From an uncultured Polymorphobacter sp. (GTDB lineage Bacteria > Pseudomonadota > Alphaproteobacteria > Sphingomonadales > Sphingomonadaceae), in contig CALDHQ010000472.1 of assembly GCA_937894055.1 (NCBI GenBank), positions 1 through 8,432 on the forward strand: a DNA stretch of 8,432 nt, given 5' to 3'. Shown here one piece after another: positions 1 to 4,705 of the stretch. Numbering within the stretch: position 1 is the stretch's first letter; every line of letters starts with the position of its first letter. The translations under genes were made by a program, and so were the position numbers. Under the pieces are notes generated by a model that ran no database searches, had not been told where the DNA came from, and saw nothing but the letters and a program-made list of their open reading frames with translations.

Positions 1-21
1 CCTGAGGCCTGCACCCGATTG
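1..21 (+). repeat. Intergenic hairpin repeat, partial unit A
   Basis: The last 14 bases (8-21) read CCTGCACCCGATTG and are identical to 2637-2650, the right end of the complete plus-strand unit at 2611-2650. Bases 1-2 (CC) look like the end of a left stem arm, 3-5 (TGA) the loop, and 6-12 (GGCCTGC) the right arm. The rest of the unit would lie just left of the window. The orientation suggests it follows a plus-strand gene ending outside the window. Alignment with the other two units is seen directly; the missing half is inferred. Confidence 0.55.
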
Positions 22-23
22 TT

Positions 24-57
24 GGGTGCAGGGGTCACCCCTGCCCGCCGGAGGCCC
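24..57 (-). repeat. Intergenic hairpin repeat, unit B, after AI-2E gene
   Basis: Read on the minus strand this 34-nt unit starts with GGGCCTCCGGCGGGCAGGG and ends with CCCTGCACCC; both blocks are identical to the unit at 2611-2645. The centre forms a perfect 7-bp stem (28-34 with 38-44) around a 3-nt loop. The unit begins 2 nt after the TAA stop of the AI-2E gene and points the same way as that gene. A competing 9-bp hairpin (8-16 with 24-32, 7-nt loop) joins it to partial unit A. There is no T-tract, so it is not a textbook intrinsic terminator, although a role in 3'-end formation between convergent genes is plausible. Confidence 0.75.
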
Positions 58-59
58 TT

Positions 60-1091
60 TTACTTCTTCTCCGGCCCCGCCAGCAGCTCGGCGATCCAGC
101 GCGTTGACGGGCGCTGCTCGCACACCGTCAGGATGGCGATGGTCATCGGTACGCCGATGAACGCGCCGGGGATGCCCCACAGGAAGCCCCACAGGAACAC
201 CGACAGCAGCACGAGGAACGGCGACACCGACACTGCGGTGCCCGCCATGATCGGTTCGAGGTAGCTGCCGATGACGAACTGGATCGCGGTCATGCCGGCG
301 GCGACGAGCAGCACCATCTGCCAGCTGCCGAACTGCACCGCGGCAAAGATCATCGCCGGCACCACGACAATCAGCGGGCCAATGAACGGGATGAAGTTGA
401 GGATGAATGCCAGCACGCCCCAGGCGAGTGGCAGTTGCAGCCCGATGGCATAGGCGAACAGCGCCGTGAACGTGCCGGTCAGCACGCTGGCGACGCCGCG
501 CACGCGCATATAGGTCTGGAACTTTTTGGCGATGCTGGCGCCGGCTTCGGCGGGGTTCCAGTCGTCGCCCGCCAGCTTGCGCAGCCGCGCGGCGATCGGT
601 TCGACTTCGAGCAGCCCGAGCACGACGAACACGAACGCCAGCATGATGAAGCCGGTGGTATCGCTCAGCCGCGCCGCCAGCGTCTGCAACACCGACATCA
701 CCGTCGCGGGCGCCAGCCGGTTGCTGGTGACGCCGTCGACCAGCAGCCCCTGCGCCTCCAGCCATACCGTCGCATCGACATAGACCGCCTGGACGCGGCC
801 GAAATTCGCCATCGCCCAGCCGCCGATCTGCCCGGCGCTCCACGCCGCGCCCAGCGCGAACACCGTCAGCACCGCGAATGTGGCGAGGATGGTGATGATC
901 AGCGCCAGCCCCTTGGGCAGCTTCGACGCCAGCGTACGCTGCAGCGGCCAGACCAGCGCCACCAGGAACAGCGCGAACGCCACCGGCTCGAACACCACGC
1001 GCGCCAGATGCAGTGCGGTGGCGAGCAGGATGACCGCGCACAACGTCAGCGCCACGTTGCCGCCGGAGGTTTTAGCAACGGGTGTCGTCAT
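60..1091 (-). CDS. AI-2E family transporter (PerM/TqsA-like membrane protein)
   Basis: A 343-residue polytopic inner-membrane protein, close to the usual family length of about 340-370. Hydrophobic segments lie near residues 14-50 (two helices), 60-84, 147-161, 200-216, 222-252, 258-276 and 290-323, with a long soluble stretch at about 85-145 and 165-195, the typical AI-2E layout. Recognisable family blocks are FIPFIGP (233-239) followed by VVVPA, and a glycine-rich WGFLWGIPGAFIGVP (301-315) near the C-terminus. Family members include exporters of autoinducer-2 and Na+/H+ antiporters, so the name does not fix a substrate. The ATG start has a GGAG element 8 nt upstream. The gene diverges from the crystallin-like gene, with 119 nt between them, and ends just before repeat unit B. 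The family call is firm; substrate and direction of transport are unknown. Confidence 0.93.
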   Translation of the reverse strand: MTTPVAKTSGGNVALTLCAVILLATALHLARVVFEPVAFALFLVALVWPLQRTLASKLPKGLALIITILATFAVLTVFALGAAWSAGQIGGWAMANFGRVQAVYVDATVWLEAQGLLVDGVTSNRLAPATVMSVLQTLAARLSDTTGFIMLAFVFVVLGLLEVEPIAARLRKLAGDDWNPAEAGASIAKKFQTYMRVRGVASVLTGTFTALFAYAIGLQLPLAWGVLAFILNFIPFIGPLIVVVPAMIFAAVQFGSWQMVLLVAAGMTAIQFVIGSYLEPIMAGTAVSVSPFLVLLSVFLWGFLWGIPGAFIGVPMTIAILTVCEQRPSTRWIAELLAGPEKK

Positions 1092-1147
1092 CGGCGGTAC
1101 TCCGGTGCGGGGGCGGGCATGATGTGGGCTAACAATTTGCTTGGCGC

Positions 1148-1176
1148 TTGTCCAACGCCGTGGCCGGCACTAGCAT
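1148..1176 (+). promoter_or_regulatory. Candidate sigma70-type promoter for the crystallin-like gene
   Basis: TTGTCC at 1148-1153 and TAGCAT at 1171-1176 are separated by exactly 17 nt, each with four of six consensus bases. Transcription would start near 1183 and give a leader of about 28 nt before the ATG at 1211. It lies in the divergent gap; the -35 region reads TTGGACAA on the other strand, so a minus-strand promoter for the AI-2E gene could overlap it, although I found no good -10 there. Confidence 0.35.
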
Positions 1177-1210
1177 CGCGGCATTGGCGTGCGCGTGGGG
1201 AGACGGGACG

Positions 1211-1576
1211 ATGTTGGGCAAGTTGGTGCATGTGGCGGCTGTAGCATTGGCATTCGTGGCGCTGCCGGCGACCGCGCAGAATTCGGTCAACGTCAACATC
1301 AATACCGGCGGCGGCGGTGTCGGCCGCTGGGCGGCGATCGACCTGTTCTCGCAACCCAATTTCCGCGGCCAGCGTGTCCGGCTGACGACCAGCGTCAGCG
1401 ACCTGCGCTGGTACGGCTTTGGCGACCGCACCGAAAGCTTCCGCGCGCATGGCCGCTGGCGGCTGTGCAGCCAGACCAATTTCCGCGGCCATTGCACCAG
1501 CGTGCGCGGCAACCGCTCGTCGCTCGGCGCGACGGCGGGCGGGCGGGTGCGTTCGGCACGCTTCCTGGGGAACTGA
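1211..1576 (+). CDS. Secreted beta/gamma-crystallin-like protein
   Basis: A 121-residue exported protein. Residues 1-22 form a signal peptide with a short K-containing n-region, a hydrophobic core and a cleavage site after ATA (20-22). A low-complexity linker (about 23-38, NVNINTGGGG) leads to a domain with two Greek-key-like halves: LFSQPNFRGQRVRL (45-58) and LCSQTNFRGHCTSV (85-98), 40 residues apart. The FGDRTESF stretch (70-77) between them also fits the fold. Bacterial members are small extracytoplasmic proteins, some calcium-binding, mostly of unknown role. The start at 1211 is preferred over an upstream in-frame TTG at 1148, because GGGGAGACGGG lies just before it and the signal peptide begins there. 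It carries two cysteines (86, 95) that could form a disulfide after export. Fold assignment is probable; function is unknown. Confidence 0.8.
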   Translation: MLGKLVHVAAVALAFVALPATAQNSVNVNINTGGGGVGRWAAIDLFSQPNFRGQRVRLTTSVSDLRWYGFGDRTESFRAHGRWRLCSQTNFRGHCTSVRGNRSSLGATAGGRVRSARFLGN

Positions 1577-1605
1577 CCTACCGGCGCTTGACCGCGCGCG
1601 CCGCT

Positions 1606-1627
1606 TGGTTCACGTTAACGTCAACTA
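1606..1627 (+). promoter_or_regulatory. Candidate operator: near-perfect dyad before the flavoprotein gene
   Basis: GTTCACGTTAACGTCAAC (1608-1625) is an 18-bp inverted repeat with a single mismatched pair (C1611/C1622). Its core ACGTTAACGT (1612-1621) is a perfect palindrome, and the outermost pair 1606/1627 also matches. It lies 21 nt upstream of the ATG and just before the Shine-Dalgarno (GGGAG, 1635-1639). The symmetry and AT-centred core are typical of a dimeric regulator site. From memory it resembles the ACGT-containing dyads of LiuR-type MerR regulators of acyl-CoA catabolism in proteobacteria; that assignment is tentative. A TTGACC at 1588-1593 could be a -35 box, but I see no convincing -10. 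Confidence 0.5.
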
Positions 1628-1646
1628 GAACCTTGGGAGACGCGCG

Positions 1647-2603
1647 ATGACCATCCATACCCCGATCTGCGACCTGCTCGGTGTCGAACACCCGGTGCTG
1701 CTCGCCGGCATGGGCGGCGTTTCATACGCCGAAATCGCCGCTGCCGTCAGCAACGCCGGCGGCTTCGGCTCGCTCGGCATGGCGGGCTGCACCCCCGAAT
1801 TCATCGGTGCCCAGATGCGCGCCGTCAAAGCGCTGACCGACAAGCCGTTCGGCGTCGACCTGCTGACCGCGCAACCCGAATCGCTGACCGCCAGCGTCGA
1901 CATCATCATCAAGGAAGGCGCCAAGGCGTTCATCGCCGGATTGGGCGTGCCGGTGGCGATCATCGACCGTTTGAAGCAAGCCGGCGTCATCGTCATGTGC
2001 ATGGCCGGCAACGTCCGCCACGCCGTCAAGGCCGCCGAAGCCGGCTGCGACGTCATCATTGCCCAAGGCACCGAAGGCGGCGGCCACACCGGCAGCGTCG
2101 CCTCCGTCGCGCTGTGGCCGCAATGCGTCGATGCCGTCGATATCCCCGTCATCGCCGCCGGCGGACTGTTCGATGGCCGCGGGCTCGCCGCCGCACTCGC
2201 CATGGGCTGCCAGGGCGTCTGGATGGGCACGCGCTTCATCGCCAGCGCCGAAGCCCACGCCGGCCAGCCCTACAAGGACGCGCTGGTCGCCATGAACGAA
2301 AGCGACACCGTCATCAGCAAGGTCTTCACCGGCAAGACACTGCGCGCGCTCGCCAACCGCTCGACGCGCGACTTCGAAGGCCAGACCGCCAAGCCGTTCC
2401 CGATGCAGGCGCTCGAATCCGCCGCGATGAACCGCCTCGGGCCAATTGCCGGCGTCGTCGATGATGTCGATCCCGACTTCATGTGCCTCGCCGCCGGCCA
2501 GGGCGGCGGCGGCATCCGCGAAATCCTGCCCGCCGGCGAGATCGTCCGGCGGATCGTCAGCGAGGCCGAGGTGGCTTTGGGGCGGATGCGGAAATTCGGC
2601 TAA
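1647..2603 (+). CDS. Nitronate monooxygenase family FMN flavoprotein
   Basis: A 318-residue cytoplasmic TIM-barrel flavoprotein of the nitronate monooxygenase / 2-nitropropane dioxygenase family, normal in length. The N-terminal PVLLAGMGGVSYAEIAAAVSNAGGFGSLG (16-44) is the family's FMN-binding start. GTEGGGHTG (141-149) contains the likely active-site base His147. PVIAAGGLFDGRGLAAALAMGCQGVWMGTRF (167-197) is the phosphate-binding region of the barrel. A glycine-rich GQGGGG (284-289) lies near the C-terminus. Members oxidise nitronates, reduce quinones, or act as the enoyl-ACP reductase FabK; the sequence alone does not decide, and FabK-type activity cannot be excluded. The ATG has GGGAG 7 nt upstream. 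The gene is probably monocistronic: it has its own candidate operator, and a repeat unit begins 7 nt after the TAA stop. Confidence 0.9.
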   Translation: MTIHTPICDLLGVEHPVLLAGMGGVSYAEIAAAVSNAGGFGSLGMAGCTPEFIGAQMRAVKALTDKPFGVDLLTAQPESLTASVDIIIKEGAKAFIAGLGVPVAIIDRLKQAGVIVMCMAGNVRHAVKAAEAGCDVIIAQGTEGGGHTGSVASVALWPQCVDAVDIPVIAAGGLFDGRGLAAALAMGCQGVWMGTRFIASAEAHAGQPYKDALVAMNESDTVISKVFTGKTLRALANRSTRDFEGQTAKPFPMQALESAAMNRLGPIAGVVDDVDPDFMCLAAGQGGGGIREILPAGEIVRRIVSEAEVALGRMRKFG

Positions 2604-2610
2604 GACTATA

Positions 2611-2650
2611 GGGCCTCCGGCGGGCAGGGCCTCGGCCCTGCACCCGATTG
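2611..2650 (+). repeat. Intergenic hairpin repeat, complete unit C, after flavoprotein gene
   Basis: The 40-nt unit starts with GGGCCTCCGGCGGGCAGGG (2611-2629), has a variable centre CCTCGG, and ends CCCTGCACCCGATTG (2636-2650). The stem is GCAGGGC (2624-2630) with GCCCTGC (2635-2641), 7 bp with a 4-nt loop. Compared with unit B the innermost pair is C-G instead of G-C, so pairing is kept while the bases differ. It lies 7 nt after the flavoprotein stop and points the same way as that gene, as unit B does for its gene. A short TTTT follows at 2652-2655, so weak terminator activity is possible. Confidence 0.75.
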
Positions 2651-2676
2651 ATTTTGCGCTAGCTGGCTTGCAGAAT
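2648..2676 (+). promoter_or_regulatory. Weak candidate promoter for the CPBP gene
   Basis: TTGATT (2648-2653) and CAGAAT (2671-2676) are spaced by 17 nt, with four of six consensus bases each. Transcription would start near 2683, leaving a leader of about 64 nt. The -35 box overlaps the conserved GATTG end of repeat unit C. This is a pattern match only. Confidence 0.22.
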
Positions 2677-2746
2677 GACGGTCGGGTGGGCTTTGGCGCC
2701 CGTCCGCCGTCGCTGCTGCGCGCGGGGGCAGAGTGAAGGGGGTCAG

Positions 2747-3610
2747 ATGACAGACACAGGCCTTGCCGTTCAGCCGCTCTGGCTGCGGATTCTGCAGTTT
2801 CCACTGACGCGCATCATCATTCTGGGGCCTTTGCTGTTCGCCTTCATGGCCTGGGCCCAGACGCAACTGAACGACTTTCACGATTCACCGTTGGTGAATG
2901 CCGCCATTCAGATCGTCCTGGGTCTGGCGGCGATCGGCGTTTACGTGGCCTGGGGCAAATTCATCGAACGCCGCGAGGTCACCGAGCTCTCGACACCGGG
3001 GCTTGGCCGCGAATGGGGCATCGGCGCGCTGTACGGCGCGGGGCTCTATACCGCGAGCGCGGTGGTTCTGATGCTGCTGGGCATCTACAAGGTCGAGGGC
3101 TTCAATCCGCTGGTGTTCCTGCTGCCCGAATTGGCGATGGCCATCAAGTCGGGGGTCTTCGAGGAGCTGATCTTCCGCGGCGTGCTGTTCCGGTCGGTCG
3201 AGGCCATGTTCGGCAGCTGGGTCGGTATTATTGTCTCGTCGCTGGCGTTCGGCCTGCTGCATCTGATGAACCCCGGGGCGACGCTGGGCGGGGCCATCTA
3301 CATCTGCATCGAGGCCGGGCTGCTGCTGTCGGCGGCCTATCTCGTCACCCGCCGTCTGTGGATCTGCATGGGGTTCCACATGGCGTGGAACTACTTCCAG
3401 TCGGCGGTGTTTTCCGGCGTCGTGTCTGGCGCCGTCAGCGATCCGGGCCTGTTCAAGGCCAGCATAGAAGGGCCGGAACTGCTGACCGGCGGCGCGTTCG
3501 GCATGGAGCATTCGGTGATCGCGCTGGTCTTCTGCACCACGGCTGGCGTGATGCTGTTGCGCATCGCCATCCGCCGCGGCCATTTGATGCCGCCGATGTG
3601 GAAGCGCTGA
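2747..3610 (+). CDS. CPBP family intramembrane metalloprotease (CAAX/Abi type)
   Basis: A 287-residue polytopic membrane protein of the CPBP (CAAX protease and bacteriocin-processing) family. The three conserved motifs are present in order: EELIFRG (Glu139, Glu140, Arg144), FGLLH (His172) and GFHMAWN (His211, Asn215). These are the predicted metal-binding and catalytic residues, so the enzyme looks intact. Hydrophobic segments lie near residues 22-37, 50-70, 90-114, 120-137, 157-175, 181-200, 207-229 and 255-275. Bacterial members act in bacteriocin self-immunity, peptide maturation or unknown membrane proteolysis; nothing beside it here suggests a bacteriocin. The start at 2747 is chosen because AAGGGGG (2736-2742) sits just upstream; an earlier in-frame ATG at 2675 has no ribosome binding site and adds a hydrophilic, arginine-rich, non-family extension. 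The gene converges on the VOC gene across a shared terminator. Confidence 0.9.
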   Translation: MTDTGLAVQPLWLRILQFPLTRIIILGPLLFAFMAWAQTQLNDFHDSPLVNAAIQIVLGLAAIGVYVAWGKFIERREVTELSTPGLGREWGIGALYGAGLYTASAVVLMLLGIYKVEGFNPLVFLLPELAMAIKSGVFEELIFRGVLFRSVEAMFGSWVGIIVSSLAFGLLHLMNPGATLGGAIYICIEAGLLLSAAYLVTRRLWICMGFHMAWNYFQSAVFSGVVSGAVSDPGLFKASIEGPELLTGGAFGMEHSVIALVFCTTAGVMLLRIAIRRGHLMPPMWKR

Positions 3611-3627
3611 GGCGCCCGCGCTGAATC

Positions 3628-3657
3628 GAAAACCCGGCGGCGTTGCCGCCGCCGGGT
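3628..3657 (-). terminator. Intrinsic terminator between the convergent CPBP and VOC genes
   Basis: ACCCGGCGGC (3632-3641) pairs perfectly with GCCGCCGGGT (3648-3657): a 10-bp GC-rich stem with a 6-nt loop. On the minus strand the stem is followed by a short T run (from AAAA at 3629-3632), so it is a standard terminator for the VOC gene, beginning 13 nt after its stop. On the plus strand the hairpin lies 21 nt after the CPBP stop but is followed only by TCATCATTTCG, so termination there is probably weaker. Confidence 0.8.
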
Positions 3658-3670
3658 CATCATTTCGTCG

Positions 3671-4048
3671 TTACATGCGGTGCAGGGCGCACAGCTTGTT
3701 GCCGGCGGGATCGCGGAGATAGGCGAGGTAGAGGTCGCCCATGCCGCCGCTGCGCACGCCGGGAGGATCTTCGCAAGCGGTGCCGCCGTTGGCGAGGCCG
3801 GCGGCGTGCCAGGCGTCGGCCTGTGCGGGCGAGGCGGCAGCGAAGCCGATGGTGCCGCCGTTGGCGCATGACGCGGACTTGCCGTCGATCGGCTTGGTGA
3901 TGATGAAGATGCCGGTCGGCGTCATGTAAATGGCGCGGCCATTGGGGTCCATGATGCCCGGCGCAATGCCGAACGCGCCAAGCGTGGCGTCATAGAATTT
4001 CTTCGAGGCGGCGACATCGTCGGCGCCGAGCATGATGTGACTGAACAC
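3671..4048 (-). CDS. VOC family (glyoxalase/bleomycin-resistance fold) protein
   Basis: A 125-residue cytoplasmic protein of the vicinal-oxygen-chelate superfamily, typical single-domain length. It opens with FSHIMLGADDVAASKKFYDATL (2-23), the usual first beta-alpha unit with a candidate metal ligand His4, and ends with LRDPAGNKLCALHRM (111-125), the usual C-terminal strand. The position that often carries a metal-binding Glu after GNKL is Cys120, so metal binding may be altered or absent. The start is GTG at 4048, not ATG: it matches the family's N-terminus and has GGGAGAG a few nt upstream. The gene follows the cupin gene on the same strand with a 113-nt gap in which I found no clear promoter or terminator, so the two may be co-transcribed. 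It ends at the terminator at 3628-3657. Substrate cannot be predicted. Confidence 0.88.
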   Translation of the reverse strand: MFSHIMLGADDVAASKKFYDATLGAFGIAPGIMDPNGRAIYMTPTGIFIITKPIDGKSASCANGGTIGFAAASPAQADAWHAAGLANGGTACEDPPGVRSGGMGDLYLAYLRDPAGNKLCALHRM

Positions 4049-4161
4049 GACTCTCTCCCAAGATTCGGATTGGTTGCCGCGTCAGGCGCGACGGCGGCTG
4101 GAATGCCCCAGTTTGCCGGCGCTGTCGATTGCAAATGCGTGGGTAAAATGGCCGCGCGGCG

Positions 4162-4608
4162 TCAGCCCGGTGCGTCGGACTTGCGGACGAAGCCGGTGGC
4201 GCCTGACCAGAACATGTCGATGTCGGGATAATGGCATTCGTCGGTGTCGGGCGCGTCGTTGCCGACCGCCAGAAACACCACGTCGGCACCGCTGCGGTTG
4301 ACGAGGTGGTGGCCGTTCGCGACGCCGCGCGGGAAGGTCGCGATGTCGCCGGGGCGCAGCACGGTCTCGCCGCCGTCTTCGATCAGGACCGCCTCGCCCG
4401 ATACCATGATGACCAGCTCGTCTTCGGCGGTGTGCCAGTGGCGCTGGCTCGACCAGGCGCCGGGCTCCAGCCGCACTAGATTGGCGCCGAATGCCGGCAG
4501 GTCATCGGCAACGGCGCGGCGCGAGCGCCCGGCAACCGCCTGGGCATATGGCGGCAGATAGCCGGAGCCGCCCAGCACCGGCAGCGCGTCGAGATCGACC
4601 TTGGGCAT
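4162..4608 (-). CDS. Cupin domain-containing protein
   Basis: A 148-residue single-domain cupin. Motif 1 is clear: Gly50, then HWH (57-59), Glu64 and Gly71, giving metal ligands His57, His59 and Glu64. Motif 2 is GDIATFPRGVANGHHLVN (87-104), with two residues inserted before the usual His so that His100 is the likely fourth ligand. A metal site is therefore intact. The C-terminal tail has CHYPDIDMFW (125-134), seen in a subset of small bacterial cupins. Such proteins range from sugar isomerases to dioxygenases and small-molecule sensors; no substrate is evident. The ATG has a strong GGGGGAAGGG a few nt upstream. It diverges from the M28 peptidase gene (97 nt between starts) and is followed by the VOC gene. 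The fold is certain; the role is unknown. Confidence 0.9.
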   Translation of the reverse strand: MPKVDLDALPVLGGSGYLPPYAQAVAGRSRRAVADDLPAFGANLVRLEPGAWSSQRHWHTAEDELVIMVSGEAVLIEDGGETVLRPGDIATFPRGVANGHHLVNRSGADVVFLAVGNDAPDTDECHYPDIDMFWSGATGFVRKSDAPG

Positions 4609-4705
4609 CGCCCTTCCCCCAATTGTGCGCCGAAGCGCGGCAGATTTCGCGCGACATCATCGCGGCGGGCGCTAGATTGGCGCAATCACCGTGCAGGGGG
4701 AAGTC

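Noticed and set aside
435..1244. 269-codon plus-strand frame opposite the AI-2E gene
   Set aside because: Its Gln/Arg/His-rich translation without domains spans a real divergent gap, so it is a shadow frame.
2675..2746. Upstream extension of the CPBP gene to an ATG at 2675
   Set aside because: There is no ribosome binding site before 2675, and the extra 24 residues are arginine- and cysteine-rich and unlike the family, while 2747 has a strong AAGGGGG just upstream.
1722..2804. 360-codon open frame antisense to the nitronate monooxygenase-family gene
   Set aside because: The composition is Gly/Ala/Asp-rich shadow; the frame crosses the intergenic repeat and the CPBP start, and no ribosome binding site or family motif supports it.
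2884..2898. Perfect 6-bp hairpin TTCACC-GTT-GGTGAA inside the CPBP gene
   Set aside because: It is short, lies within coding sequence near the N-terminal region, and has no T-tract or regulatory position; it is expected by chance at this scale.
2747..3610. CPBP gene as a phage-abortive-infection or bacteriocin-immunity system
   Set aside because: CPBP proteins were once called Abi, but no precursor peptide, toxin, leader peptide or defence gene lies next to it here.
3671..4608. Cupin plus VOC pair as an aromatic-ring dioxygenase pathway
   Set aside because: Both folds occur in such pathways, but no ferredoxin, hydroxylase or regulator gene is present, and neither protein shows substrate-specific motifs.
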